The notes below the pieces were generated by a model. It saw nothing but the letters and a program-made list of their open reading frames with translations. It was not told the origin of the DNA and made no database searches. A DNA stretch of 64,000 nt from positions 507,581-571,580 of the forward strand of contig NZ_BDJF01000006.1 of NCBI RefSeq assembly GCF_001895205.1, given 5' to 3'. Source of the DNA: Vibrio injensis. GTDB lineage: Bacteria; Pseudomonadota; Gammaproteobacteria; Enterobacterales; Vibrionaceae. Below, in pieces: positions 9,215-20,158 of the stretch (position 1 is the first letter of the stretch; every line of letters starts with the position of its first letter). Both the position numbers and the translations under genes were made by a program.

Positions 9215-10585
9215 TTAACGGCCAAATGGGTTAAAGCCACCACCGCCCATCATACCTTGCATATTGCGCATCATGCCCTTCATGCCGCCTTTTTGCATTT
9301 TTTTCATCATTTTTTGCATTTGAGTAAACTGCTTGAGTAGCCGATTAATATCTTGTACTTGTGTTCCCGAGCCTGCCGCGATGCGTTTTTTACGCGAGCC
9401 TTTGATTAAATCGGGATTTTGTCTCTCTTTCATGGTCATCGAATTGATGATGGCTTCCATTTGCTTAAACATGCGATCATCAACTTTATCTTTAACACCC
9501 GCCGGAAGTTGTGACATACCAGGGAGCTTATCCAGCATTCCCATCATGCCACCCATGTTTTTCATCTGCCCTAATTGCTCGCGAAAATCTTCTAAATCAA
9601 AGCCTTTCTTCTCTTTGAACTTCTTCGCTAGCTTCTCGGCTTTGTCTTGATCAACATTACGCTGCAAATCTTCAATTAATGATAAGACATCGCCCATACC
9701 TAGAATACGCGAGGCAACGCGATCCGGATGGAAGGCTTCAAGAGCATCGGTTTTTTCTCCGACCCCTAAAAACTTAATCGGTTTTCCGGTCACATGACGT
9801 ACCGACAAAGCCGCACCGCCACGTGCATCACCATCAACCTTGGTTAAAATCACCCCGGTGAGTGGTAGAGTATCACCAAACGCTTTGGCGGTATTCGCGG
9901 CATCTTGTCCTGTCATTGCGTCAACGACGAACAAGGTTTCTACAGGGTTAATCGCCGAATGAAGCGCTTTGATCTCAGCCATCATCACTTCATCAACCGC
10001 TAATCGACCGGCTGTATCGACAATCAAGACATCGTAAAACTTCTTCTTGGCATGATCGACGGCAGCATTAGCAATATCAATCGGCTTTTGATCCGCTGAT
10101 GAAGGAAAGAAATCCACGCCCAAATCGTTAGCTAATGTTTCTAACTGCTTAATCGCGGCCGGACGATAAACGTCTGCCGAAACCACCAGCACTTTTTTCT
10201 TATCACGTTCTTTAAGTAACTTAGAGAGTTTACCGACACTGGTGGTTTTACCAGCCCCTTGTAAACCCGCCATTAAAATAATTGCCGGAGGCTGGGCAGC
10301 AAGATTCAACGCTTCATTCGCGGCCCCCATGACAGTCTCAAGCTCATGGCGAACTATTTTAATAAACTCTTGCCCAGGCGTTAACGATTTGGAAACTTCA
10401 ACGCCAACAGCACTCTCTTTTACTCGACTAACGAAGTCGCGCACCACTGGCAAAGCAACGTCGGCCTCCAGTAGTGCCATACGCACTTCACGTAAGGTAT
10501 CTTTTATATTGTCTTCGGTAAGACGACCTTTACCACTAATATTCTTTAGGGTTTTAGATAAACGATCGGTTAAATTTTCAAACAT
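9215..10585 (-). CDS. ffh: Signal recognition particle protein Ffh (SRP54)
   Basis: A 456-aa protein from MFENLTDRLSKTLKNISGKG: N domain, then a GTPase G domain with Gly-Leu-Gln-Gly-Ala-Gly-Lys-Thr-Thr near residue 105 and Val-Asp-Thr-Ala-Gly-Arg-Leu, then a methionine-rich M domain ending in Met/Gly repeats. With 4.5S RNA it targets nascent membrane proteins to FtsY and SecYEG. An in-frame upstream start at 10660 would add 25 atypical residues and is rejected. It is divergent from ypjD. Confidence 0.97.
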   Translation of the reverse strand: MFENLTDRLSKTLKNISGKGRLTEDNIKDTLREVRMALLEADVALPVVRDFVSRVKESAVGVEVSKSLTPGQEFIKIVRHELETVMGAANEALNLAAQPPAIILMAGLQGAGKTTSVGKLSKLLKERDKKKVLVVSADVYRPAAIKQLETLANDLGVDFFPSSADQKPIDIANAAVDHAKKKFYDVLIVDTAGRLAVDEVMMAEIKALHSAINPVETLFVVDAMTGQDAANTAKAFGDTLPLTGVILTKVDGDARGGAALSVRHVTGKPIKFLGVGEKTDALEAFHPDRVASRILGMGDVLSLIEDLQRNVDQDKAEKLAKKFKEKKGFDLEDFREQLGQMKNMGGMMGMLDKLPGMSQLPAGVKDKVDDRMFKQMEAIINSMTMKERQNPDLIKGSRKKRIAAGSGTQVQDINRLLKQFTQMQKMMKKMQKGGMKGMMRNMQGMMGGGGFNPFGR

Positions 10586-10797
10586 GTTTTTCTCTTCGCG
10601 ATTAGGCGACCAATGCGCCTGAGTATACCTTAGCCAACTGCTTAGGCATACCCATTGCAAGCTAGCTGTCGAGTTTCTTTGTTAGATTGGGTTATCTTTC
10701 GATATCTCAACTCTCAAAAACGATTGCGATCCAACGTAGCTCATTAAGGTTTGGCAAGGTATAATTCGCCAACTGAGCCACTAAATTTGTGACAAGC

Positions 10798-11592
10798 ATG
10801 GATAACCTAATCGCTATTGTTGCCGCTACGCTGTATTTTTTATCGATTGCCACTATTGTCCCTGGACTGGTTAATCAAACGGGCATTAAGGCAAAAACCG
10901 TCTTTATTAGCGCTACATTGGGGCTTTTTTTTCATGCCTGGTTACTTAGTGGCTTAATTTTCCACAGTAATGGACAAAATCTTAGTATTCTTAATGTCGC
11001 TTCGTTGATCAGCTTTATCATTGCTTTGGTGATGAGTTTAGCTATGTTCAAGGTACGTTTATGGTTTTTACTGCCAGTAGTGTATAGCTTTTCAGCAATC
11101 AATTTGTTTTTGGCAACCTTTCTACCAAGTACCTTTATCACTCATTTGGAACGTGAACCAGAGCTAATGGCTCATATTGCCTTAGCTCTTTTCTCTTATT
11201 CTACGTTATCCATTGGTGCATTATACGCTTTACAGCTTGCTTGGCTGGATTACAAATTGAAAAAAAAGAAAGGCTTATCCATCAACCCTAATTTACCGCC
11301 CTTGATGATGGTCGAGCGCCAACTGTTTAAAATTATTTTAATCGGCAATGTTCTACTTACAGGAACATTATTAACCGGTGCACTTTTTGTGCAGGATATG
11401 TTTGCTCAAGGTAAAGCTCATAAAGGTATTTTATCGTTTATCGCTTGGATCGTTTATTCAATTTTATTATGGGGCCATTATCAAAAAGGATGGCGAGGAC
11501 GCAAAGTGACTTGGTTTGCCGTTGCAGGGGCGACATTACTCACCCTTGCTTACTTCGGTAGTCGATTTGTCAGAGAGATCATTCTGCGCTAA
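10798..11592 (+). CDS. ypjD: YpjD-type cytochrome c assembly family membrane protein (CcsA/CcmC domain)
   Basis: A 264-aa protein with about eight hydrophobic helices and the CcsA/CcmC-like arrangement seen in E. coli YpjD. There are His residues at membrane edges (Phe-Phe-His-Ala-Trp near residue 45; Trp-Gly-His-Tyr near 230) but no full heme-binding WWD motif. Its function is unproven even in model species; it sits next to ffh and a CorC gene in many gammaproteobacteria. The start is uncertain: a GTG at 10789 is in frame and neither has a clear ribosome-binding site. Confidence 0.75.
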   Translation: MDNLIAIVAATLYFLSIATIVPGLVNQTGIKAKTVFISATLGLFFHAWLLSGLIFHSNGQNLSILNVASLISFIIALVMSLAMFKVRLWFLLPVVYSFSAINLFLATFLPSTFITHLEREPELMAHIALALFSYSTLSIGALYALQLAWLDYKLKKKKGLSINPNLPPLMMVERQLFKIILIGNVLLTGTLLTGALFVQDMFAQGKAHKGILSFIAWIVYSILLWGHYQKGWRGRKVTWFAVAGATLLTLAYFGSRFVREIILR

Positions 11593-11897
11593 GGTCTGTT
11601 TATATCTGACTTTATCGACCTATCATCATGGAAAATAATGCTTAATTTAAGTCTAACGATGGGATGAAAACGGTGGACTTAATCCCCATATAAGCTCAGT
11701 GTATTTTATTTCTGGATACAACTTTATCCCTGAATCACTTGATGTAACAAATAAACGGTAAGATGAGTACCCCATAAATACAGATAAACCGTCTAATGGG
11801 GACTAGTGACTACAGTCGCACCGACGTTGCTTTTCATCGAAAAGGGATACGCTCTTTTTGTTATTGAACATCTATAAGTATAAGGAAACAAAGCGTT
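11593..11897 (+). other. Intergenic region ypjD to corC
   Basis: 305 bp with no ORF I can support. An imperfect hairpin (CCCCAT at 11770-11775 pairing with ATGGGG at 11796-11801) lies mid-region. It presumably contains the corC promoter, but I could not pick convincing -35/-10 boxes. Confidence 0.4.
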
Positions 11898-13172
11898 TTG
11901 GACGACATATCAACGGGTATCTTATTTGCGCTACTCGCGTGTCTTATCATTATTTCTGCCTATTTTTCAGGCTCAGAAACAGGCATGATGGCACTTAACC
12001 GCTATCGCCTTAAGCATTTAGCGAGTACTGGTCATAAAGGCGCTAAACGCGTTGAACGGTTACTCAGTCGTCCAGACCGTTTAATAGGCTTGATCTTGAT
12101 TGGCAATAACTTAGTCAATATCCTTGCCTCTGCGATTGCTACGATCATCGGGATGCGACTATATGGTGATATTGGTGTAGCGATAGCAACCGGTGTATTA
12201 ACTCTCGTGATTCTCGTCTTCGCGGAAGTGACCCCGAAAACGCTAGCTGCGATTTACCCTGAAAGGGTATCTTATACCAGCAGTGTTGTGCTGACTTTTC
12301 TAATGAAAGTGCTTTCTCCTTTGGTGGTTTTTATCAATTTCATCACCAACGGCTTCATTCGCTTACTGGGTCTCAATGCTAAACACACTCGCGATGATCC
12401 CCTCAGCTCCGAAGAACTGCGTACGATTGTTAACGATGCAGGGCGGCTTATTCCTCGTCGCCACCAAGATATGCTGTTATCCATTCTTGATTTAGAACAT
12501 GTAACAGTGAATGACATTATGATTCCGCGTAATGAAATCACGGGCATTAATATTAATGATGATTGGAAGTCGATCATTCGCCAGCTCACTCACTCACCTC
12601 ATGGTCGAGTAGTACTGTATCGCGACAATATTGATGAGGCAGTCGGCATGCTGCGCTTACGTGAAGCAGCACGGTTAATGTTAGAAAAAAACGAATTCAA
12701 TAAAGAAACGCTCTTTCGGGCCGCTGATGAAGTGTACTTTATTCCCGAAGGAACACCGCTTAATGTCCAATTACTCAAATTCCAACGTAATAAACAGAGA
12801 ATTGGTCTTATCGTTGATGAGTACGGCGATATTATAGGTCTTATTACCTTAGAAGATATTCTGGAAGAGATTGTCGGTGAGTTTACCACCTCAATGGCTC
12901 CTAGCTTAGCTGAAGAGATCACACCACAAGGTGATGGCAGCTTCTTAATTGAGGGTAGTGCTAATATTCGCGATATTAATAAAAGCTTAAAATGGAAGTT
13001 ACCAACCGATGGGCCAAGAACCCTAAATGGACTAATTCTGGAACATTTAGAAGAGATACCTGAAACTCACTTAAGTGTTAAAGTTGCTAATCATCCGATG
13101 GAAATTGTTCAGTTAGAAGAAAACCGCATAAAGCTAGTGCGTGTCTACCCGCGAAAAATCAAAAAGCCCTAA
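11898..13172 (+). CDS. CNNM/CorC-family transporter (YfjD/HlyC-CorC type)
   Basis: A 424-aa protein with an N-terminal DUF21 membrane domain (helices about 8-30, 62-85, 90-110, 130-150, with Phe-Ser-Gly-Ser-Glu-Thr-Gly-Met-Met), two CBS domains (about 205-330, ending Val-Asp-Glu-Tyr-Gly-Asp-Ile-Ile-Gly) and a C-terminal CorC_HlyC domain. This family is linked to Mg2+/Co2+ efflux. The start codon is TTG with AAGGA upstream. It is convergent with luxS across a shared terminator. Confidence 0.88.
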   Translation: MDDISTGILFALLACLIIISAYFSGSETGMMALNRYRLKHLASTGHKGAKRVERLLSRPDRLIGLILIGNNLVNILASAIATIIGMRLYGDIGVAIATGVLTLVILVFAEVTPKTLAAIYPERVSYTSSVVLTFLMKVLSPLVVFINFITNGFIRLLGLNAKHTRDDPLSSEELRTIVNDAGRLIPRRHQDMLLSILDLEHVTVNDIMIPRNEITGININDDWKSIIRQLTHSPHGRVVLYRDNIDEAVGMLRLREAARLMLEKNEFNKETLFRAADEVYFIPEGTPLNVQLLKFQRNKQRIGLIVDEYGDIIGLITLEDILEEIVGEFTTSMAPSLAEEITPQGDGSFLIEGSANIRDINKSLKWKLPTDGPRTLNGLILEHLEEIPETHLSVKVANHPMEIVQLEENRIKLVRVYPRKIKKP

Positions 13173-13193
13173 TCTATGATGATCATAAACGGC

Positions 13194-13231
13194 TAAAAAA
13201 ATGGGCTGCGAATCAACGCAGCCCATTTTTA
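13194..13231. terminator. Bidirectional terminator between corC and luxS
   Basis: ATGGGCTGCG-AATCAA-CGCAGCCCAT, a 10-bp perfect stem, has AAAAAAA on its left and TTTTTATT on its right. It serves both convergent genes. Confidence 0.92.
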
Positions 13232-13254
13232 TTACCTGATAGTTTCTTAAGCTA

Positions 13255-13773
13255 TTAATTGACTTGTAAATTTTTTAGCATCGATTCAGGTAAAGCAAGT
13301 TGATCGTTTTTGTTCACTCCAATACCGCTGGTCAATACTTGCTGAGCAATGGCTTGTGCTTCCGATAAAGAGTGCATCGCTGCAGTACCGCACTGATACT
13401 CATTGAGTTCTGGAATGTCCTTTTGATCACGAACTTTCAAAACATCTTCCATCGCAGCGAGCCACGCCTTAGCCACTTGCTGCTCCGTAGGGGTACCAAT
13501 CAAACTCATATAAAACCCAGTGCGGCATCCCATAGGAGAAATATCAATAATTTCTACCTCTTCGCTATTAAGATGATTACGCATAAACCCTGCATAAAGG
13601 TGCTCTAGAGTATGAATCCCTTTTTCAGATAAAATCGCTTGATTAGGTAGAGTAAAACGTAGGTCAAACACAGTGATGGTATCACCTTTGGGTGTTTGCA
13701 TCGTTTTCGCTACGCGTACAGCGGGAGCTTGCATACGGGTATGATCGACCGTAAAACTATCTAATAATGGCAT
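13255..13773 (-). CDS. luxS: S-ribosylhomocysteine lyase (autoinducer-2 synthase) LuxS
   Basis: A 172-aa protein, the family length. The metal-binding His54-Thr-Leu-Glu-His58 and Cys128 are present, as is catalytic Cys83 (Met-Gly-Cys-Arg-Thr-Gly). It cleaves S-ribosylhomocysteine to homocysteine and DPD, the precursor of the quorum-sensing signal AI-2, and recycles the SAM by-product. It lies between corC and gshA, as in V. cholerae. Confidence 0.98.
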   Translation of the reverse strand: MPLLDSFTVDHTRMQAPAVRVAKTMQTPKGDTITVFDLRFTLPNQAILSEKGIHTLEHLYAGFMRNHLNSEEVEIIDISPMGCRTGFYMSLIGTPTEQQVAKAWLAAMEDVLKVRDQKDIPELNEYQCGTAAMHSLSEAQAIAQQVLTSGIGVNKNDQLALPESMLKNLQVN

Positions 13774-13889
13774 GTAACTTATCTCCTTGTTTAACCGTTA
13801 AAATACCCATTTGTACGCTGAGCCCAATTCACTAGCGATCTCAGTCTGCGTAGCAAACGAACGACATTTTCTTATTCATACGTCACTGA

Positions 13890-15458
13890 TTATGACTCTA
13901 AATAGCTAAAATAGTCAGCTAAAAAGGCATCGAAACTCAGCGTGTCTTGCTGCTCTATCTCTAATTGAGCCTCGCGTGAACGAACGACTTCTTGCTGCAT
14001 TTGTTGTTCGGAATAGACTTGGTAAGCATGCTGTAAATTATCTTCACGATAGCGTTCACCAAGATAACTTCCGACTTTACCTAATCCACCTAGTTGCTGA
14101 GTTTTTTCTAGTAAACGAGCCGATAAGGTTTGTTCAGGGTTATCAATCCAGCGGGCAAGCTCTTGGCACACCTCTTGATAGGCATTACCGCCACAGGCCG
14201 CGTCCATTTGCTCAGCAATCAAACTTAGGTCTGCAAATACGCGTTTCGCCCATGCCGTCAGAGTTAATTTTTCACCATGACAGCCAATTTGCAACTCCAG
14301 TCCTGGTTTTCGTCCTTCAAGGACGACTTTACTCCAGTTATCGCGCCAACACTGTAACTCACAACTATCCATCGGGTCTGAATCTGATAAAGCGGTCCAT
14401 GTGAGGAACAAATCTAGAAAACGTACTTGCTGTTCGGTGATCCCGATAGGACTGAAAGGATTGACATCCAATGAACGTACTTCAATGTATTCTACCCCAC
14501 CACGCGCTAACGCTTCTGAAGGTTTTTCACCATTTTTAGCAACACGTTTCGGACGAATCGGCGCATAGAGCTCATTTTCAATTTGTAAAATATTGCTATT
14601 CAGTTGACGATATTCACCATCGACTTTGACACCAATATTAGCAAATAGCTCAGATGGCGTTCTTATCGCTTGATTTAAGCCAGTTAAATATTGTTCTAAA
14701 CTATTAAAACCAATTTTGAGGCTACTTTGCGCATCATTGGTGTAACCTAAATCACTCAGTCTCAATGAAGTTGAATAAGGTAGGTAGAGCGTTTTACCTA
14801 TCGATTCGAAAGGTAACTGCGTTTCTCTTCCCTGAATAAATGAAGAGCATAATGCTGGAGAGGCCCCAAAAAAATAAGGGATCAACCAACCAAAACGATA
14901 ATAGTTACGGATTAGGCCAAAATAGGCTTGCGACTGACTAGCTTGACGCTCTTGATCCGTTTGCTCGCCGTATAAGGCATCCCAAAATGCAGCTGGAAAC
15001 GAGAAATTAAAATGCACGCCAGAGATGATCTGCATTAGGCTGCCGTAACGCTGTTTTAATCCTGTTCGGTATAGGGTTTTCATTCGTCCAGTATTGGAAG
15101 TGCCGTATTGAGCAAGCTGAATATCCGCTTCACTCCCAACATAACAAGGCATAGAGAGAGGCCAGAGTTTTTCGTCACCAATGTTAGCTTGCGTAAAATG
15201 ATGAATGTCTGCTAATTGAGCCATTAAGGTATCGACATTGTTCGACACTGGCGTAATAAACTCCAGTAATGATTCAGCAAAATCAGTAGTGATCCAAGCA
15301 TTAGTCAACGCTGAACCTAGTTTCTCAGGGTGCGGCGTTTGAGCAATACGACCATCGACGGTATAACGTAAAGTTTCACGCTCAACACCACGGCCAAACT
15401 GCTGAAATATTTCTGGTTGATTAGCAACTCGTGCTAGTCGATCGGCAAAGTTAGTCAA
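13890..15458 (-). CDS. gshA: Glutamate-cysteine ligase
   Basis: A 522-aa protein, the family length, with Gly-Val-Glu-Arg-Glu-Thr-Leu-Arg near residue 24, Trp-Ile-Thr-Thr-Asp-Phe-Ala-Glu near 55 and Gly-Val-His-Phe-Asn-Phe-Ser-Phe near 145. It catalyses ATP-dependent joining of glutamate and cysteine, the first step of glutathione synthesis, in the cytosol. The start codon is TTG; E. coli gshA also uses TTG, consistent with weak initiation. No obvious Shine-Dalgarno sequence is seen. Confidence 0.96.
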   Translation of the reverse strand: MTNFADRLARVANQPEIFQQFGRGVERETLRYTVDGRIAQTPHPEKLGSALTNAWITTDFAESLLEFITPVSNNVDTLMAQLADIHHFTQANIGDEKLWPLSMPCYVGSEADIQLAQYGTSNTGRMKTLYRTGLKQRYGSLMQIISGVHFNFSFPAAFWDALYGEQTDQERQASQSQAYFGLIRNYYRFGWLIPYFFGASPALCSSFIQGRETQLPFESIGKTLYLPYSTSLRLSDLGYTNDAQSSLKIGFNSLEQYLTGLNQAIRTPSELFANIGVKVDGEYRQLNSNILQIENELYAPIRPKRVAKNGEKPSEALARGGVEYIEVRSLDVNPFSPIGITEQQVRFLDLFLTWTALSDSDPMDSCELQCWRDNWSKVVLEGRKPGLELQIGCHGEKLTLTAWAKRVFADLSLIAEQMDAACGGNAYQEVCQELARWIDNPEQTLSARLLEKTQQLGGLGKVGSYLGERYREDNLQHAYQVYSEQQMQQEVVRSREAQLEIEQQDTLSFDAFLADYFSYLES

Positions 15459-15725
15459 AATAAAATTCGCTTATAAATAGATGATGTTGTAGATATCGCT
15501 ACCGTCGTTCGCCCAAGGCCCACAGACGCTCCAGAAGATGCAGACTCCATTGCTTGATCGCTACTTTGTCACAGCAACGAAAGCCACGTAACATTTTTGT
15601 GGCCTTAGTTGCTCAAGTAACGAGGTAGAATGCGATATTTGATACGCGATAAGAAACCTAATGGCTCATAGCGCAGCCTTGAAAGCCGTATCTTTTCTTC
15701 TACGTTGTTTTTATATATGCGTGCT

Positions 15726-18578
15726 CTAATGGATTATTTCAAGCTCTTCAATCGGAATTGATAATTTTTCTAATTGTGGCCTTAAGCTTTTAGCATCGCC
15801 AACCACAATAATTTGATAATCCTCTGGGACAAACCATTTCGCCGCCAATGTGTTCAGTGTCGATTTATTCACCGTTTTCAATAGACGATTACGCTGCTGA
15901 AGATAATCCTGATCCAGATTATTAGTCAGCATTTGTCCAATCAATTGTGCTTTTTGTGAAGGCGTTTCGTAACTCAAAGCCTCTTGTTGACCAACGGCAA
16001 GACGTAAAAAGGCCATCTCATCCGTGGTTAAACCATACTGACTAAAATGACTCAGTTCTTGGATAATTTCTTGAATGGCTGGTAACGTTGCATTCGCTCG
16101 CACTTGAGCATTAAAAATGATCGCCCCCACTTCACGATTACTGGACAAATAACCACTTGCACCGTAGGTATAGCCTTTATCTTCACGTAGATTCTGGTTA
16201 ATACGACTATTAAAGTTACCCGCCAAGTTGAAATTCGTTAATTGAGTGAGATACATTTCTCCCGTGGCATCGAAAGGCAGTCCACGGCGAACAAAACGCA
16301 CCACACTTTGCGGTGAATCGGGTTTATCGACCAAAAAAAGACGCTGCTCAGTGAGCGTCGGGATCACTTGCGGACGGAGAATAGGGGCAGGTTGACCATG
16401 CCAATCAGTAAAAAAAGCCAGTTGTTCGCGAACTTGTTGAGGTTCAATATCACCGACGACAATCACTTGAGCACCGTGTGGCGTATAATGCTGCTGATAA
16501 AAACCTTTAACCTCATCCAATGTCAGTGCAGCAATAGAGGCTTGTGTACCATCACTCGAACGAGCAAACACCGAGTCGCCAAACAACACTTGACGCATCG
16601 CCTGCCCTGCCAACCAACTAGGTTGCTGATGCTGATAGACCACACTTTGCAGCATTTGTTGCTGGATACGCTCAAAATCCTCTTGCTTAAATCCAGGGGT
16701 TAATAACATCTCTTGGACAATCTGCAATGTTTCTGGCAAATGCTTGGTTAAGCTTGAGATAACCACATTGGTTGAATAAGCTCCGGTATTGAGACTGATG
16801 GTCGAACCCAGTTTATCAAGTTGTGCTTGAATCGCTTCCACACTGCGTATCGCTGAGTCCTGCTTGATTAAAGCTGCCGTTAAATTTGCTAAGCCTTCTT
16901 TGCCAGCTTCAACATGACGCTCTCCCGCCGGTAAACGGATCTCTATTTGTACCGTCGGAGTCTCACTGCTCACCGTCCCGATTAACTCCGCGCCATTATC
17001 AAAATGGATTTCATACAACTCAGGCATATTAATTTGTACAGCTTGCGCAACGGCAGGCATCACCGAACGATCAAAATTATCCACGACTTGGCGGTATTCT
17101 AGCTGTTGTTCTGTTATTTTCTGATACGTGGGTAATAAACGATCAGGAGTGACAAAGGTTGCTTGACGAACGGCTAATGATTGACGACCTCGAGGGACAA
17201 CACTTAATGTGACTTTGGGTTTACCTTGTAGATAAGTTTGAAAAGCCTGATTCACTGATTGAGGGGTAACCGCTCTTAACTGTGCTAACTGTGCTTCGAT
17301 ACGATCGGGTTGATCATAGAAGGTTTGATTACTTGCCAACTGGGTCACTTTGCCTTGAACACTTTGTAAAGCAAAAATAGCGTTCGCTTCTGCCATCCCA
17401 GAGATTTGCGCTAGACGGTCATCACCAACACCTTGCTGCTCAAATTGTGCCAATGTACGCATGATTTCTTTATACAAGGGGGCCAATTGAGCACGTTGCC
17501 CTGAGGGAGCCATCGCGTAGATATAAAAAGTACATGCCAGTTCTGCACAATCTTGAAAAGCACCGGCATCGACCGCTTTCTGTGTTCTTACTAAATTCTG
17601 ATACAGTAAACTATTACTACCACTACCAAGTACTTGTGCTAAGGCATCTAATGAAGCTTGTTGTTCAGCGCCTCGATAAGCCGTTGGGAAGCCAATCAGT
17701 ACCATCGGCTGCTGAATACGATCTTCTAAGGTGATATAACGATCTTCCATTAACGTGACTGGCTGTTTCTCTGCCTTATCAACCTCTGGACCTCTGGGAA
17801 TCGAGCCAAAATAACGATTAACCCAAGCTAAGGTTTGTTTAACATCAATGTCCCCGCCAATCGTAAGAACTGCATTATTCGGTCCATACCAGCGTAAGAA
17901 AAAAGCTTTCAGATCATTCACATCCACTCGATCTAAATCTTCGACATAACCAATCGTCTGCCACGAATAAGGATGGCTTTGTGGATACAAGGCTTCAGCC
18001 ATTTTCTCCCAAATCAGTCCATAAGGACGATTATCATAGTTTTGTGCGCGCTCGTTTTTCACCGTATCACGTTGTATTTCAAACTTACGCTGCGAAACAG
18101 CATCAAGTAAAAAGCCCATTCGATCGGCTTCTAGCCATAACACTTTTTCTAGTTGGTTAGCAGGAACGGTTTGAAAATAATTGGTTCGATCACGATTGGT
18201 GGTGCCATTTAAACGTCCGCCAGCTTCAGTAATCAACCGAAAATGCTCTTGATCGGCGACATGCTTAGAACCTTGAAACATCATGTGTTCAAAGAAATGT
18301 GCGAACCCAGACTTACCTTGCTCCTCACGAGCAGAGCCGACATGATACGTCATATCAACATGCACTAATGGATCAGAATGATCCGGTGACAAAATCACGG
18401 TTAAGCCATTATCTAAGCGATATTTGCTATAGGGAATCATCACTTTATCAGGCTGTGCTTCGATCTCTTCTAGTAAAGTGACACCAGAAGGTAAGGATGA
18501 AAAAAAGGATAACGAGGTAGGAGTAGAACAGCCAGAGAGAGCTAGCAGCGCGAGTGCACCTAGCCAAATAGTCTTCAT
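15726..18578 (-). CDS. Zn-dependent M16 family peptidase, predicted lipoprotein
   Basis: A 950-aa protein with a lipoprotein signal (lipobox Leu-Ser-Gly-Cys, Cys17) and two tandem M16 (pitrilysin-like) halves. The first, about 45-480, has the inverted zinc motif His94-Phe-Phe-Glu-His98 and the downstream Glu in Val-Lys-Asn-Glu-Arg. The second, about 515-940, lacks the motif, as is usual for the inactive half. It probably sits in the periplasm attached to a membrane and degrades peptides. AAGGTGA precedes the ATG. It is 9 nt after yqaA, so likely the last gene of a three-gene unit. Confidence 0.9.
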   Translation of the reverse strand: MKTIWLGALALLALSGCSTPTSLSFFSSLPSGVTLLEEIEAQPDKVMIPYSKYRLDNGLTVILSPDHSDPLVHVDMTYHVGSAREEQGKSGFAHFFEHMMFQGSKHVADQEHFRLITEAGGRLNGTTNRDRTNYFQTVPANQLEKVLWLEADRMGFLLDAVSQRKFEIQRDTVKNERAQNYDNRPYGLIWEKMAEALYPQSHPYSWQTIGYVEDLDRVDVNDLKAFFLRWYGPNNAVLTIGGDIDVKQTLAWVNRYFGSIPRGPEVDKAEKQPVTLMEDRYITLEDRIQQPMVLIGFPTAYRGAEQQASLDALAQVLGSGSNSLLYQNLVRTQKAVDAGAFQDCAELACTFYIYAMAPSGQRAQLAPLYKEIMRTLAQFEQQGVGDDRLAQISGMAEANAIFALQSVQGKVTQLASNQTFYDQPDRIEAQLAQLRAVTPQSVNQAFQTYLQGKPKVTLSVVPRGRQSLAVRQATFVTPDRLLPTYQKITEQQLEYRQVVDNFDRSVMPAVAQAVQINMPELYEIHFDNGAELIGTVSSETPTVQIEIRLPAGERHVEAGKEGLANLTAALIKQDSAIRSVEAIQAQLDKLGSTISLNTGAYSTNVVISSLTKHLPETLQIVQEMLLTPGFKQEDFERIQQQMLQSVVYQHQQPSWLAGQAMRQVLFGDSVFARSSDGTQASIAALTLDEVKGFYQQHYTPHGAQVIVVGDIEPQQVREQLAFFTDWHGQPAPILRPQVIPTLTEQRLFLVDKPDSPQSVVRFVRRGLPFDATGEMYLTQLTNFNLAGNFNSRINQNLREDKGYTYGASGYLSSNREVGAIIFNAQVRANATLPAIQEIIQELSHFSQYGLTTDEMAFLRLAVGQQEALSYETPSQKAQLIGQMLTNNLDQDYLQQRNRLLKTVNKSTLNTLAAKWFVPEDYQIIVVGDAKSLRPQLEKLSIPIEELEIIH

Positions 18579-18587
18579 GCCATCACC

Positions 18588-19049
18588 TTAAAAAAGACCG
18601 TAGAAAATTGCAGTTAATAAGCAGTAGCGGAGCATCTTCCCAATCAGGAGCATACAAAAAACCACACTACCACGCATTCGTAACCACCCTGCGGCTAAAC
18701 AAAGTGGATCACCAATAATCGGTAACCAACTGAATAATAATGCCCAATAACCATGTTTGTTTAACCACGTTAATGCATTATGACCATGTTTTTCCTGTTG
18801 AGTTCGATTAGGAAGCAATAAACCTAACCAATAATTAGTCATACCTCCGAGTGAATTACCAAGCGTTGCGATCAAAATGATCAACCATGGAGAGTATTGA
18901 CCAAGGGCAAGTGTTGCAATGAGTATCGCTTCGGAACCACCGGGAAGTAAAGTCGCGCTAAGAAAACTAACAACAAACAATACCCAAAGTGCTGAAGTAG
19001 AAAACAGCTCCGCCAAATAGGTAAAACTGATATTAAATAGTTCTAGCAT
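18588..19049 (-). CDS. yqaA: YqaA family membrane protein (DedA/SNARE-associated type)
   Basis: A 153-aa membrane protein with four or five hydrophobic helices and the DedA-like Leu-Leu-Pro-Gly-Gly-Ser-Glu segment near residue 38 and Gly-Asn-Ser-Leu-Gly-Gly near 65. Function is unproven; related DedA proteins are implicated in lipid flipping and proton-motive force. The ATG overlaps the end of the upstream oxidoreductase gene by 7 nt, suggesting translational coupling. Confidence 0.82.
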   Translation of the reverse strand: MLELFNISFTYLAELFSTSALWVLFVVSFLSATLLPGGSEAILIATLALGQYSPWLIILIATLGNSLGGMTNYWLGLLLPNRTQQEKHGHNALTWLNKHGYWALLFSWLPIIGDPLCLAAGWLRMRGSVVFCMLLIGKMLRYCLLTAIFYGLF

Positions 19050-19993
19050 TGCATATTAAGCAAGATTTTACCTCGCGTATGTCCCGTTGCGATTTGCTCG
19101 TGTGCTTGTTGTACTTCTTGCAGAGGGTAAATATGTTGAATTTCTATTTTCAATAACCCAACCCCAACCATGTATAGCATAGTATCTAGCTGCTCAGGAT
19201 TAGGATCGACCAACATACCACAGGCTTCAAAACCCAATAATTTGGCTTTCTCACAGATAAGCTCAGCGCTGAGTGTGGGTACTGTGACCACTCTGGCCGC
19301 ATCTTTCAAACATTTAAGTGCGTCGAGAGCAACATCGCCACCAACAAGATCGATCAGTACATCAACCTCTTCTAATCGCTGAGAAACAGGAGCGAATTGA
19401 TAATTGATTGCATGAGCACCTAATGTGGCAAGATAATCTAAATTGGCTTCACTACAAGTGGTGTAAACTTCCGCTTTCGTGGCTAACGCTATCTGTAAAG
19501 CGATATGCCCAACGCCGCCGGCTCCAGCAAGGATCAATACACGATCGCTCTCTTTAATCTGAGCTTTACTTAAAGCTTGAGCTGCAGTCTGTCCAGCTAA
19601 TGGTAATGCAGCTGCTGCCTCCAAAGTCACCGAGTCAGGTACGATACTAAGATCTTTTTCCGCCACACAGACATATTGACTATAACCGCCGCCTCGCAGT
19701 GGAAAACCAATAAAGCCTGCGACATTCATCCCTTGCTGTAACTCACAAACCCCAGCACCAACTTTAATAATCCGTCCGGAGATGTCATAACCAGGAACCC
19801 AAGGCAATTTATCTTTATTTTGTTCTGCAGCCCAACCTAAACCGGCGCGAGTTTTGATATCAATTGGATTCACGCTAGCAAAAGCAACCTTGACTAACAC
19901 CTCCCCTTCCTGTGGCTCTGGAATGCTTGATGATTGAATCGCGAGCACTTCTGGCCCACCGAATTGGGTAATGACTATCTGCTTATTGTCCAT
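19043..19993 (-). CDS. NADP-dependent zinc-free medium-chain oxidoreductase (quinone oxidoreductase-like)
   Basis: A 316-aa MDR-superfamily protein: GroES-like domain at 1-130 (Pro-Gly-Tyr-Asp-Ile-Ser-Gly) and a Rossmann domain with Ala-Gly-Ala-Gly-Gly-Val-Gly-His near residue 155. The Cys/His zinc ligands of alcohol dehydrogenases are absent, so it is quinone-oxidoreductase-like. Substrate unknown. The ATG at 19991-19993 is preceded by GAGG; a TTG at 20017 in the same frame is less likely. It is first in the unit with yqaA and the M16 peptidase. Confidence 0.82.
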   Translation of the reverse strand: MDNKQIVITQFGGPEVLAIQSSSIPEPQEGEVLVKVAFASVNPIDIKTRAGLGWAAEQNKDKLPWVPGYDISGRIIKVGAGVCELQQGMNVAGFIGFPLRGGGYSQYVCVAEKDLSIVPDSVTLEAAAALPLAGQTAAQALSKAQIKESDRVLILAGAGGVGHIALQIALATKAEVYTTCSEANLDYLATLGAHAINYQFAPVSQRLEEVDVLIDLVGGDVALDALKCLKDAARVVTVPTLSAELICEKAKLLGFEACGMLVDPNPEQLDTMLYMVGVGLLKIEIQHIYPLQEVQQAHEQIATGHTRGKILLNMQC

Positions 19994-20158
19994 GTCCTCG
20001 GTTCCTATTGCTAGCAAGTAAAAAGAGATGCCGAAGCATCCCTTTGAATATATATCATTTTATAACTGATTGTGAACTATATCTCCCCAAAGTGATTGGA
20101 GAGCGTCCGTTTCATTGCTAAGAGTGAAGACACTCAATATTCAGACTCGATGTGTTGC